64,000 bases of DNA, from assembly GCF_000626675.1 (NCBI RefSeq), contig NZ_CP006842.1:2418001-2482000 (forward strand), given 5' to 3'. The stretch is from Corynebacterium glyciniphilum AJ 3170. Its GTDB lineage: Bacteria; Actinomycetota; Actinomycetes; Mycobacteriales; Mycobacteriaceae. Below the pieces are notes generated by a model that was not told the origin of the DNA, did not search any database, and saw nothing but the letters and a program-made list of their open reading frames with translations. Within the stretch, counting starts at the first letter, position 1. Every line of letters starts with the position of its first letter. Positions 33,216-41,915 of the stretch are shown piece by piece. Made by a program: the position numbers and the translations under genes.

Positions 33216-34898
33216 ATGCCACTGCGTCCCGACACCGTCATCGAGAACGCCACCATCATCACCGGCGATCCGAACCGGCCCTACGCCAGCCGCGTCGGAC
33301 TGTGGAACGGGGTGATCCTCGGCGTCGACGACGACCTCGACACCCTCGACGAGCCCGCCCACGTGATCGACGCGGCCGGCGCGACACTGCTGCCGGGATT
33401 CAATGATGTCCACGCCCACAGCGTGTGGTTCGGACAGACACTGATGGAGGCCGACCTGGGGGCCTGCAGGACGTCCGAGGAGGTCTACCGGGCGCTCGGA
33501 GAACGGGTGAAAGACGCCGGCGCCGAGTGGGTCATCGCATCCAACTTCCACCCCCTTGCGCTGCAGGACGGTCCGTTGCGCATCGACCGTCTCGACGACA
33601 TCGGCGACGGACGTCCAGTCGTCATCAAGCACAACTCCGGCCACGCCCTCACGGTGAGCTCCGAGGCGCTGCGTCGTGCGGGTATCGCCCTGGATCACCC
33701 GGACCAGCCGGACGGCGGCGAAATCCGTGTCGACGAACATGGCCGTCCTACCGGACTCCTCGACGAGAACGCGATGCGACCGGTACAGGCGCTGCTGCAG
33801 CCGGAGTCAGAGACCCTCATCACCCGCGCCCTCGATCTTGCCACCTCCCGGTATGTGTCAGAAGGGTTGACCTCGGTGACCGACGCGGGCATCGCCGGCG
33901 GGTGGATCGGACACAGCCCCCGGGAGTTCGGTGCCTACCAGACAGCGCGCGACAAGCGACTGCTGAGCACGAGAATGCAGACGATGATCACCATCGACGC
34001 CCTGCACGACGTGGCCGGTGCTCCGGAGGATGCGACGGTGCGGTCACTGTCTGCCGGGGTGCGCACCGGTGTCGGCGACGAGTGGCTCCAGATCGGCCCG
34101 GCGAAGATCTTCACCGACGGTTCCCTGATCGGCTCCACCGCGGCCATGTCGCAGGACTACCACCACTGCACCCACCACCGCGGGTACTTCCAGGGCGACC
34201 CCGAGTTGATGCGGGATCATGCGCTCGAGGCCGCCGCCGGGGGGTGGTCGCTGGCCATGCACGCGATCGGGGACGCTGCCGTGGACTACGCCGTCGACGT
34301 CATCGGTGAGGCACGACGTCGCTTCGGCGTCCCCCGCATGCCGCACCGCATCGAACACGGCGGTGTGGTACGCGACGACCAACTGGCGGCGATCGCCGGG
34401 GTCGACGCGGTCCTGGTCCCGCAGCCCAGGTTCATCGCCGAATTCGGCGATGCCATGATCGACAAACTCGGGCCTGACCGCAGCCTGCTGTCCTACCCGG
34501 GCCAGCGGGTGCTCGACGCCGGAGTCGTCCTGCCCGGCAGTTCAGACCGCCCCGTCGCCGGCGGAGCGCCGCTGTCCGTGATCCAGGCTTTTGTCGAGCG
34601 GTGCACCGAATCCGGCCAGGACTACGGCCCCGCCGACCGGATCACCGCCGCCCAGGCCGTGCACGCCTACACCGTGGGGTCGGCGCAGGCCACCGGTTGG
34701 GCCGGCCGCAAAGGCCAGATCATCCCCGGCCAGCTGGCCGACCTAGTGGTGCTCGGCCAGGACCCGACCGATCCCGGCACCGACCCCTCAGAGATCGCCG
34801 ACATCCCGGTCCTGGCCACGGTCGTGGGTGGCGAAACCGTCTTCGGCGACGAGCACTGGACCACCCTGTCACCCGCACACAAGGAGACACTCTTATGA
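33216..34898 (+). CDS. YtcJ-type metal-dependent amidohydrolase
   Basis: Protein of 560 residues starting at ATG 33216 with GAGGT upstream. It belongs to the amidohydrolase_3/YtcJ group: VIDAAGATLLPGFNDVHAHS with the first metal histidines, GRPTGLLDENA, AMHAIGDAAVDYAVD, HRIEHGGVV and GSSDRPVAGGAPLSVI. Members hydrolyse cyclic or linear amides, such as N-substituted formamides, in the cytoplasm. The stop overlaps the next start (ATGA), coupling it to the M20 amidase. A ring-opening or deformylation step before carbamoyl hydrolysis is a plausible order. The substrate is unknown. Confidence 0.88.
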   Translation: MPLRPDTVIENATIITGDPNRPYASRVGLWNGVILGVDDDLDTLDEPAHVIDAAGATLLPGFNDVHAHSVWFGQTLMEADLGACRTSEEVYRALGERVKDAGAEWVIASNFHPLALQDGPLRIDRLDDIGDGRPVVIKHNSGHALTVSSEALRRAGIALDHPDQPDGGEIRVDEHGRPTGLLDENAMRPVQALLQPESETLITRALDLATSRYVSEGLTSVTDAGIAGGWIGHSPREFGAYQTARDKRLLSTRMQTMITIDALHDVAGAPEDATVRSLSAGVRTGVGDEWLQIGPAKIFTDGSLIGSTAAMSQDYHHCTHHRGYFQGDPELMRDHALEAAAGGWSLAMHAIGDAAVDYAVDVIGEARRRFGVPRMPHRIEHGGVVRDDQLAAIAGVDAVLVPQPRFIAEFGDAMIDKLGPDRSLLSYPGQRVLDAGVVLPGSSDRPVAGGAPLSVIQAFVERCTESGQDYGPADRITAAQAVHAYTVGSAQATGWAGRKGQIIPGQLADLVVLGQDPTDPGTDPSEIADIPVLATVVGGETVFGDEHWTTLSPAHKETLL

Positions 34899-36160
34899 GT
34901 ACGTATGACACCACTGTTTCCCCGTCCACCGCAGGTTTTCTCGAGGACTTCGCCGCCATGTCGGCCTTCGGCGCCACACCCGGTGGTGGCATCGACCGGC
35001 AGGCGGGCACCCCGGACGACCGTGCCGTCCGGTCCTGGTTCTCCGACCAGGTCATCGGGCGCGGCGGGCGGGTGCAGTTCGACGAGATCGGCAACCAGTT
35101 CGGACTCTTCGAGCGCACCCCCGGCGCGCCGTATGTCCTGGTCGGTTCGCACATGGATTCCCAGCCGCTGGCCGGTCGATTCGACGGCTCCTACGGGGTC
35201 CTCGCCGGCCTGCACGCTGTGTCGACACTCGCCGCTGAAACACATCCCTCACGGAGCAGCGGCGTCAATCTCGCGGTGGTCAACTGGTTCAACGAGGAAG
35301 GCTCCCGGTTCGCCCCGTCGATGATGGGGAGTTCGGTGTACACGGGGTCGTTGGAGTTGGAGGAGGCGCTGGCCGCCACCGACCATGCCGGGGTCACCGT
35401 CGCGGAAGCACTGACGGAGGCTGACTGGACCCCGATCGTCCCGACCCCGGAGATCGCAGCGTACGCCGAGATCCACGTAGAGCAGGGACGGGTGCTGGAG
35501 GACACCGGCGCCACCATCGGGTTGGTGTCGGCCACCTGGGGTGCCAGGAAGTTCCGGGTCACCGTACACGGTGACCAGGGGCACACCGGGTCCACGCTGA
35601 TGTCCGACCGTCGGGATGCGCTCTTCGGCGCCGCGCTGATCATCGCCGCGGTGCGCCGGATGACCGACGAGGTTCCCGCGGGTTCACTGCAGGCCTCGGT
35701 GTCGCAGATGGTGGTGGAACCCAACTCCCCTGTCACCATCGCCCGGGAGGTGACGATGAACCTTGATCTGCGCTCCCCCGACACCGACATCCTGCAGTGG
35801 GCGGAGGCCCGGGTGGCAGAGGTCGTCGCGGCGGCGGAAGCCGAGGCACATGTCCGGGTGGACCGACAGTTGACGCACCAGTGGTCGTTAAACCCGTACC
35901 CTGCGGAGGGTGTCTCCTTGGCAGGTGGTGTGGCCCGCGACCTGGGTTTCAGCCACCGCGAGGTCTATACGGTGGCCGGCCACGACTCGACGAACATGAA
36001 GGAGAAGGTCCCGACGGTGATGCTCTTTGTCCCCAGCGTCGAGGGCATTTCGCACAATGAGGCGGAGCTCACCCGGGACGACGACATGCTGGCAGGGGTG
36101 GAGGTGCTCACCGAGACCGTCCGTCGGTTGGCGGAATCAGTAGACTCCGGTGGAAACTGA
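34895..36160 (+). CDS. M20-family N-carbamoyl-L-amino-acid hydrolase / allantoate amidohydrolase
   Basis: Protein of 421 residues from the ATG at 34895, with AAGGAG upstream. It is a binuclear zinc amidase of the hydantoinase/carbamoylase branch: VGSHMDSQPLAGRFDGSYGVLAGL (metal His and Asp), WFNEEGSRFAPSMMGS (Glu-Glu), EIHVEQGRVLE, and the C-terminal AGHDSTNM with the last metal ligand, then VEGISHNEAE. It would split an N-carbamoyl or allantoate-type ureide to CO2, ammonia and an amino compound. It is co-translated with the amidohydrolase and sits near the NCS1 permease and PucR regulator. The choice between carbamoylase and allantoate hydrolase is open. Confidence 0.9.
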   Translation: MSTYDTTVSPSTAGFLEDFAAMSAFGATPGGGIDRQAGTPDDRAVRSWFSDQVIGRGGRVQFDEIGNQFGLFERTPGAPYVLVGSHMDSQPLAGRFDGSYGVLAGLHAVSTLAAETHPSRSSGVNLAVVNWFNEEGSRFAPSMMGSSVYTGSLELEEALAATDHAGVTVAEALTEADWTPIVPTPEIAAYAEIHVEQGRVLEDTGATIGLVSATWGARKFRVTVHGDQGHTGSTLMSDRRDALFGAALIIAAVRRMTDEVPAGSLQASVSQMVVEPNSPVTIAREVTMNLDLRSPDTDILQWAEARVAEVVAAAEAEAHVRVDRQLTHQWSLNPYPAEGVSLAGGVARDLGFSHREVYTVAGHDSTNMKEKVPTVMLFVPSVEGISHNEAELTRDDDMLAGVEVLTETVRRLAESVDSGGN

Positions 36161-36193
36161 CGGACTCAGGAGACAGCCACAGGAGGGCCACCG

Positions 36194-37258
36194 GTGACAT
36201 CGCGGACGCAGGGCACGATCCGGACCGTCGCCGTCCTGACCACGTCGATCCTCGGCACCGCAGTACTCGCTGCCTGTGGCGGGGACAGTGAAGGCAGCGG
36301 AGGCAACGACGGCAATGACGGCGGCCGGCACACACCGATCACCGCCGCGGACGGTCTGACGATTGTCGAGGACGCCCCGGATGACGAGACCGACGAGCAC
36401 TTCGTCGAGCGCATCGTCTATCCCGTCGGACCGGACGGCAGTGGCAAGCCGAATCCGGAGGAGAACTGGGCGGATCTCTATCTGCCGACTGGCGCAGAAG
36501 AACCGGCGGGCGCAGGGGACACAGAGCTGGCCGAGGCCACTGTGCCACTGGTCGTGTACATCCAGGGCACCGGGTGGAACGGTGGCGCCCACGGGGCCAG
36601 CCATGTCGCCTCCGACCTGGCGTCCCGCGGAGTCGCGGTGATCAACATCGAGTACCGGGGTGTCAAGGAAGGCGCCGGGTGGCCGAAGACGTTCGAGGAT
36701 GTCGCCGCGGCCCTGGACTACGTCCCGACCATCGGCGAGCACTATCCGCAACTCCGTGTCGGGGACGCGACCGTCGTCGGGCACAGCGCCGGCGGACAGC
36801 TCGCCGCGTGGGCCGGCTCCCGCGGCGACCTGGACGACGATGAAGTCGGCGCGCAACCGACGTTCACCCCGACCCGGGTGGTGTCCCTGGCCGGACCGCT
36901 CGATCTGATCCGTGCCGCCAACACCGGCGATGACAATATCGTCAAAGCCATGCAGGCCACCCCGGACGAACGTCCGGAGGAGTACGACAGCATCGACCCC
37001 ATCCGGAACATCAACCCCGACGTCGCCGTCGTCGCTGTCCACGGCACCGACGACACGGTGGTACCGCAGGGAAACTCCGAACGGTTCGTGGATGCTGCCG
37101 TCGACGCCGGCGGCAGCGCCGAGCTCGTCCTGCTCAAAGACGAGGACCACCTGTCGTTCCTGAAACAGGACTCACCGCACTACACGCGGGTGCTGGACAT
37201 CATCCGCCAGACCGCCACGCTGCCCCACGATGTCTTGGACGGCGACCAGTTCGACTGA
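36194..37258 (+). CDS. alpha/beta-hydrolase lipoprotein (esterase-like), copy A
   Basis: Protein of 354 residues from a GTG with AGGAGG upstream. The signal peptide ends in VLAAC, lipid-modified at Cys28, with a Gly/Asp-rich linker after it. The hydrolase domain has the nucleophile Ser198 in VVGHSAGGQLAAWAG, the acid in VHGTDDTVVP and the histidine in DEDHLSF. The oxyanion motif, HGG in most esterases of this group, reads QGT here. It should act on an ester outside the membrane; altered oxyanion residues make the activity uncertain. It lies 33 bases after the M20 amidase and has a close paralogue immediately downstream. Confidence 0.83.
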   Translation: MTSRTQGTIRTVAVLTTSILGTAVLAACGGDSEGSGGNDGNDGGRHTPITAADGLTIVEDAPDDETDEHFVERIVYPVGPDGSGKPNPEENWADLYLPTGAEEPAGAGDTELAEATVPLVVYIQGTGWNGGAHGASHVASDLASRGVAVINIEYRGVKEGAGWPKTFEDVAAALDYVPTIGEHYPQLRVGDATVVGHSAGGQLAAWAGSRGDLDDDEVGAQPTFTPTRVVSLAGPLDLIRAANTGDDNIVKAMQATPDERPEEYDSIDPIRNINPDVAVVAVHGTDDTVVPQGNSERFVDAAVDAGGSAELVLLKDEDHLSFLKQDSPHYTRVLDIIRQTATLPHDVLDGDQFD

Positions 37259-37344
37259 CCCGCCGATCGATATTCGCACCTGACACCTTCTCGCTAAGCT
37301 CAGAGTCACCTGCCTGCCCCGCCCCCGAGAGGAGCCTGTCCGCT

Positions 37345-38442
37345 GTGAGTCTGCCCTCGTGCCGCTGGTACCGTCCGTATCGCTCATATCGCCCGTATCA
37401 CTCGTACCCCGCCGGTCGCGTTGCGTCCATGCTGGCCGCCACCGCGCTCACCGTGACCCTGGTGTCCTGCAGCGACGACAGCAGTTCCGGACGGAACGCC
37501 GACGGCGGGCACTCGTCCCCTCCGTCCGACACCATCGAACTGGACGGTGCGACGGTCGTCCCTGACGTGCCGAACGACGAGGTGGCCGACGGCTTCGTGG
37601 AGCGGTTCGTCTACCCGGTCCGCGAGGGCACACCGGATCCCACGCAGAACTGGGCCGACTTCTACCTGCCTGAGGGCGAACACGACGAGGACACCGTCCC
37701 CCTGGTCGTGTTCATCCACGGCGGAGCGTGGCACGGCGGCGCGCCCGGGTCACGACACATCGCCGCCGACCTGGCCTCGCGTGGACTGGCGGTGCTCAAC
37801 GTGGAGTACCGCGACGTCAACGAAGGTGGCGGCTGGCCGCAGACCTTCACCGATGTCGCCGATGCGCTGGACTACATCCCGTCCATCGACAAGCGGCACC
37901 CGGAGATCACCATCGACGATGAGACCGTCGTCGGGCACAGTGCCGGCGCTCAGCTCGCCGCCTGGGCCGGCACCCGTGGCGACCTGGAGACTGGCACGCT
38001 CGGGGCGGACCCGAAGTTCACACCGAACCGCGTGGTATCCCTGTCCGGCCCGCTGGACCTGGTGTGGGCCGCCGAGCACGGCGACGACAATATCATCAAG
38101 GCCATGAAGGGCACTCCCGCCCAGTTACCGGAGCGCTACGACAGCATCGACCCGATCCAGAACATCAACCGGCATATTCCGGTCGTCGCGGTACACGGGA
38201 CGGCGGACACCCTCGTCCCACCGGAGAACTCGCAGCACTACGTCGACGCGGTCACCCACGACGGAGGCAACGCGAAGCTGGTCATGCTGCGCGACGAGGA
38301 CCACACGTCGTTCCTGAAGAACTCATCGAGACACTACAACCAGGTGCTGGAGATCATTCACCGCGTGACCACTCTGTCCCACGAGGAGCTCGGCACCCGG
38401 CTCGACGGCGGGACGACGGAGTTGGCTGAGGAGAAACCCTAG
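37345..38442 (+). CDS. alpha/beta-hydrolase lipoprotein (esterase-like), copy B
   Basis: Protein of 365 residues from a GTG with GAGAGGAG upstream. The lipobox is LVSC (Cys42). The N-terminus before the membrane segment is unusual, a Tyr/Arg/Pro-rich repeat (YRPYRSYRPYHSY). The catalytic machinery is complete: oxyanion HGG (125-127) in FIHGGAWHGG, nucleophile Ser199 in VVGHSAGAQLAAWAG, acid in VHGTADTLVP and histidine in DEDHTSF. It is very similar to copy A and to the pseudogene at 17909, which is nearer to this copy. A cell-surface carboxylesterase is likely. No substrate can be named. Confidence 0.85.
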   Translation: MSLPSCRWYRPYRSYRPYHSYPAGRVASMLAATALTVTLVSCSDDSSSGRNADGGHSSPPSDTIELDGATVVPDVPNDEVADGFVERFVYPVREGTPDPTQNWADFYLPEGEHDEDTVPLVVFIHGGAWHGGAPGSRHIAADLASRGLAVLNVEYRDVNEGGGWPQTFTDVADALDYIPSIDKRHPEITIDDETVVGHSAGAQLAAWAGTRGDLETGTLGADPKFTPNRVVSLSGPLDLVWAAEHGDDNIIKAMKGTPAQLPERYDSIDPIQNINRHIPVVAVHGTADTLVPPENSQHYVDAVTHDGGNAKLVMLRDEDHTSFLKNSSRHYNQVLEIIHRVTTLSHEELGTRLDGGTTELAEEKP

Positions 38443-38457
38443 GAACCGCCTGCACCC

Positions 38458-40284
38458 TCAGGAGGTGTGGTGCACCGGCGCGAGCTTGTACACCGGAGTG
38501 TCCAGCCCCTCATGCCGGGCGGCGAGTTGCAGCGCGAGGTAGCGCGAGTAGTGGCGTCCCTGGTGCAGGTTGCCGCCCATGAACCAGAGGTTGTCCTGCT
38601 GGGTCGGCTTCCACATATTGCGCAGTTCGCCCTCCCACGGGCCGGGGTCCTTGGCGGTGTCAGAGCCCAGTCCCCAGCACTTGCCGACCTTGTCGGCGAC
38701 CTCCGGGCTGATCAGCATCTCGGCCCAGCCGTTCATCGACCCGTATCCGGTGGCCAGCACCACGACATCGGCCTGTAGTTCGGTGCCGTCGGTGAGCACC
38801 ACGCCGTCGGCGGTGTAGTGGTCGATGCCCACGCCACTGTGGAGTTCGATCGTGCCGTCGGCGACGAGTTCGGATGCGCCGACGTTGATGTAGTAGCCGG
38901 AACCGCGGCGCAGGTACTTCAGGAAGAGGCCGGACTCGTCCTCACCGAAGTCGAGCATGAATCCGGCGTCGTCGAGCTGGCGGTAGAAGTCGGCGTCCTC
39001 CTCGCGCACCTTGTCGAAGGCCTCCTTCTGCCCGGCGGGCAGCAGTTTGTACGGCCAGGAGGCGAAGAGCATGTCTGCGGTATCGGTGTCGATACCAGAT
39101 TCGACGGCTTCCTCGGAGAACAGTGGCGAGGTGACGTGTTTGATGAATGCGTCGGAATTGACGATGTGGGTGGAGGACCGCTGGATCATGATCGGGTGTG
39201 CACCGTTGTCGTGCAGGTCCTTGCAGATGTCGTGGGCGGAATTGTTCGCCCCGAGCACCACGACCCGGCGCCCCTTGTCCGTCTCGCCGCCCGGATGTTC
39301 CGAGGAGTGCCGGATCTCGCCGCGGAAGTCCTCCTCCCCCGGGAGGGACGGCTTGTTCGGCACGCCGGACATGCCGGTGGCCAGGACCAGTTGGGTGGGA
39401 TTGAGGACGACCTGTTCACCGTCGCGGGAGACGACGACCTCCCACGTACCGGTCGCCTCATCATAGGACGCTCGCTCACAGGTGGTTTTCGTCCAGTAGT
39501 CCAGGTCCATGATGCCGGTGTAGTGCTCCAGCCAGTCCCCCATCTTGTCTTTGGGGGTGAACACCGGCCAGGTCGATGGGAACGGCAGGTACGGAAGGTG
39601 GTCATACCAGACCGGGTCATGCAGGCACAGGGAATGGTAGCGCCCACGCCACTGGTCACCGGGGCGGTCGGACTTCTCGACGACGAGTGTGGGCACCCCC
39701 TGGTGCTTCAAACGCGCGGCCAGTGCGATACCACCTTGTCCACCTCCGATGATCAGGACGTAGGGCTGGTCCTCGTAGCCGAGGCGTTCCTTCCGCTGAG
39801 CTCGTTTGTCCGCCCAGTTGAGCTTTTCAGCGTCCGGGCCGTGTTCGACCCCCTTCGGACGGTTGCGACCCTTGGGCTCGGGACGGGTGACGAGTTCCCT
39901 GGCCGAGGTCAACAGCGTCCAGATCTTTCCGTTGCGCAGGCGGACAATGGCGCGGGCCTTGAACACCGGGGTGGTGAAGGTGACGGTACCGCGGGTGACG
40001 CCGTCTCCTTCGTCGGTGGCGTCCTCGACGACGAGGTCGGTGGCACCGATGCGGTCGTGGTTGGCCCGGACCAGGTCGGCGATGGCATCCGGGCCTTCCG
40101 CGGTGTGCAGGTTCCAGGTGAAGACGACGAGGTCGCGCCAGAACCCGTCCGGCTCGAACAGGTCTGCCACAGCGTCGGCGGCAGCATCCGGGTCACTGGT
40201 GTTCAGTGCAGCGGCGAAAGTGGTGAGCCAGTCAGCGACCTGCTGGTCGAGACTGGTGGCGGCGGTGTCGGTGGCGGCGGTCAT
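38458..40284 (-). CDS. NTF2-like domain fused to flavin-containing monooxygenase
   Basis: Protein of 608 residues. Residues 1-130 form a SnoaL/NTF2-like domain (WLTTFAAALNTSDPDAAADA, LFEPDGFWRDLVVFTWNLHTAEG). The rest is a flavin monooxygenase with the FAD site VLIIGGGQGGIALAARL (about 176), DRPGDQWRGRYHSLCLHDP, and a second nucleotide site VVVLGANNSAHDI. Related fusions are annotated as oxidoreductases of the FMO or Baeyer-Villiger type. It would oxygenate a small organic substrate with NADPH and O2. It stands alone, convergent with the esterase gene, with a GlxR-like site upstream. Confidence 0.87.
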   Translation of the reverse strand: MTAATDTAATSLDQQVADWLTTFAAALNTSDPDAAADAVADLFEPDGFWRDLVVFTWNLHTAEGPDAIADLVRANHDRIGATDLVVEDATDEGDGVTRGTVTFTTPVFKARAIVRLRNGKIWTLLTSARELVTRPEPKGRNRPKGVEHGPDAEKLNWADKRAQRKERLGYEDQPYVLIIGGGQGGIALAARLKHQGVPTLVVEKSDRPGDQWRGRYHSLCLHDPVWYDHLPYLPFPSTWPVFTPKDKMGDWLEHYTGIMDLDYWTKTTCERASYDEATGTWEVVVSRDGEQVVLNPTQLVLATGMSGVPNKPSLPGEEDFRGEIRHSSEHPGGETDKGRRVVVLGANNSAHDICKDLHDNGAHPIMIQRSSTHIVNSDAFIKHVTSPLFSEEAVESGIDTDTADMLFASWPYKLLPAGQKEAFDKVREEDADFYRQLDDAGFMLDFGEDESGLFLKYLRRGSGYYINVGASELVADGTIELHSGVGIDHYTADGVVLTDGTELQADVVVLATGYGSMNGWAEMLISPEVADKVGKCWGLGSDTAKDPGPWEGELRNMWKPTQQDNLWFMGGNLHQGRHYSRYLALQLAARHEGLDTPVYKLAPVHHTS

Positions 40285-40340
40285 GGACCGGTGTCCTTTC
40301 GTTCGCGGAAGCTGGAGAGCGAGAAAACGTGCCGACCCGA

Positions 40341-40356
40341 TGTGCAGTGGGTCACA
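40341..40356. promoter_or_regulatory. GlxR/CRP-like binding site
   Basis: TGTGCAGTGGGTCACA matches the corynebacterial GlxR consensus TGTGA-N6-TCACA at nine of ten fixed positions. It lies 57 bases before the start of the flavin monooxygenase gene, so cAMP-dependent control of that gene is possible. Confidence 0.45.
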
Positions 40357-40508
40357 TCTGGCCGACCCCGACTACGGTAGGAGCACCTCCGCCCCCTGAC
40401 GACCGCACTGGAAACATCATTGTGCAGACATAAAGTTCACCATCGAAATGATCCCGGTCATGCGTCCACCACCCCTGCACCACCGGTCACCACGGGGGTG
40501 GCCGCACC

Positions 40509-41489
40509 TCACCCCCGGGCGAGCGTTGCGATGCGGCGGACGGCGTCCTCCACCGCCCACTCGGCGTCTGCTGCGTGACCCTTGACCCCGGCATCCAGCT
40601 CAGCAACAATCTGGACCGCCGCCGCAACGGATGACGCCGTCCAGGACCGCGCCGAACGTACCGTCTTCTCCAGTTTCCACGGCGCCATCCCGTACTCCCC
40701 TGCCTGCTGGCGGGGGTTTACCCGGGCGCCGTGCACCCGGGCAATGTCGCCGACCATTCCGGACAGCGCCGAGGCCAGCAGCACGGGATGCACGCCGAGC
40801 TGCAGCGCCCGGCGCGCCGACCCCAGAGCCTGGTCAGCCCGTCCGGCGATAGCGAGATCCGCGACGTCGAAGCCGGAGACCTCCGCAGATCCCTGGTAGT
40901 ACCGGTGCACGGTCTCCTCGGTGACATGACCGTCGGTGTCGGCGACAAGCTGGCTGATTGCACTGGCTAACTCCCGCAGGTCGGTGCCGACGGAATCAAG
41001 GAGTGCGGCAGTGACATCCGGAGTCACGCGTACCTTATGGTCCCGGAACTCCTGTTCCACGAAACTCTGGCGTTCCCTGCCTTTGAGTTCCGCAGCCGAA
41101 TGTACCTCGACCGCGCCTTTCGGCCCCTTCTTCGGCAGACTGGTGACCAGGGACTTCTGCCGTCCTTTGCCGGTGTGCTGGAGAATCAGCACCACGCCGG
41201 GGGCGGGATCAGTAACAGCCATCTCGATCATCGCGACGGAGTCCTTCGCGGCCTCCTCCACTCCGGTGACGACCACGATGCGATCCTCGGCGAACAGCGA
41301 CGGGCTGAGCAGTTCGGCCAGTTCACCAGCGTTGAGTTCGGAGGTCTTGCGCATGTCGACCGGTAGATCATCGATCCCGGCGTGAGCGCGGGTCGCTGCG
41401 ACGATGCGGTGCCGGGCCCGCTCCGCCAGAAAGCTGTCGGCGCCGACGATAAGGTTCACCGGAGCCGGTGGACGGGAACTGGTTGCCAT
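40509..41489 (-). CDS. holA: DNA polymerase III subunit delta
   Basis: Protein of 326 residues from the ATG at 41489 (MATSSRPPAP). It has the HolA pattern: PVNLIVGADSFLAERARHRI at the start, then LSPSLFAEDRIVVVTGVEEA, LLDSVGTDLRELASAISQLV, YYQGSAEVSGFDVADLAIAG and LQLGVHPVLLASALSGMVGD. It is the clamp-loader subunit that opens the sliding clamp. An in-frame start 15 codons earlier lacks a ribosome-binding site. It is the last of the minus-strand run with comEA and comEC, from which it is separated by a small plus-strand gene. Confidence 0.95.
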   Translation of the reverse strand: MATSSRPPAPVNLIVGADSFLAERARHRIVAATRAHAGIDDLPVDMRKTSELNAGELAELLSPSLFAEDRIVVVTGVEEAAKDSVAMIEMAVTDPAPGVVLILQHTGKGRQKSLVTSLPKKGPKGAVEVHSAAELKGRERQSFVEQEFRDHKVRVTPDVTAALLDSVGTDLRELASAISQLVADTDGHVTEETVHRYYQGSAEVSGFDVADLAIAGRADQALGSARRALQLGVHPVLLASALSGMVGDIARVHGARVNPRQQAGEYGMAPWKLEKTVRSARSWTASSVAAAVQIVAELDAGVKGHAADAEWAVEDAVRRIATLARG

Positions 41490-41547
41490 GCGTGCCAGTC
41501 TATCGGTCAGCGGCCCGAGCGAGCGGGCGACCATCTATGCTGATGCC

Positions 41548-41904
41548 ATGCAGGTTGAACGCGTGGTGCCGAATGTCGTGGTCGGCGATCTGCCGCGGGC
41601 TGTCGAGGAGCACACAGAGATCCTGGGGTTCGAGGTCCTCATGGACCACGGCTGGATCGTCACTCTCGGTGATGACGCCGGTCACCAGCTCAGTCTCATG
41701 ACCGCAGATGCGACCGCCCCGGTCTGCCCGGCCGTCTCGGTCTTCGTCGACGATGTGTCCACCGCCCTGGAGCGCGTCCGTCGTGCGGGCCTCGAGATCA
41801 TCCACCCGCTCACCGAGGAGCCGTGGGGTGTGACCCGCTTCTTCTACCGTGATTCGCAGGGCACCGTCATCAACATCGGCATGCACACACCGCCGGGCGA
41901 CTGA
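41548..41904 (+). CDS. VOC (glyoxalase/bleomycin resistance) family protein
   Basis: Protein of 118 residues with the vicinal-oxygen-chelate fold: VPNVVVGDLPRAVEEHTEIL at the start, then a second half with VSVFVDDVSTALERVRRAGL and WGVTRFFYRDSQGTVINIG. The expected metal ligands are only partly present, so it may bind and not convert its ligand. It is a lone plus-strand gene between holA and comEC, convergent with comEC. The role is unknown. Confidence 0.8.
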   Translation: MQVERVVPNVVVGDLPRAVEEHTEILGFEVLMDHGWIVTLGDDAGHQLSLMTADATAPVCPAVSVFVDDVSTALERVRRAGLEIIHPLTEEPWGVTRFFYRDSQGTVINIGMHTPPGD

Positions 41905-41915
41905 GATAGGTTCAG

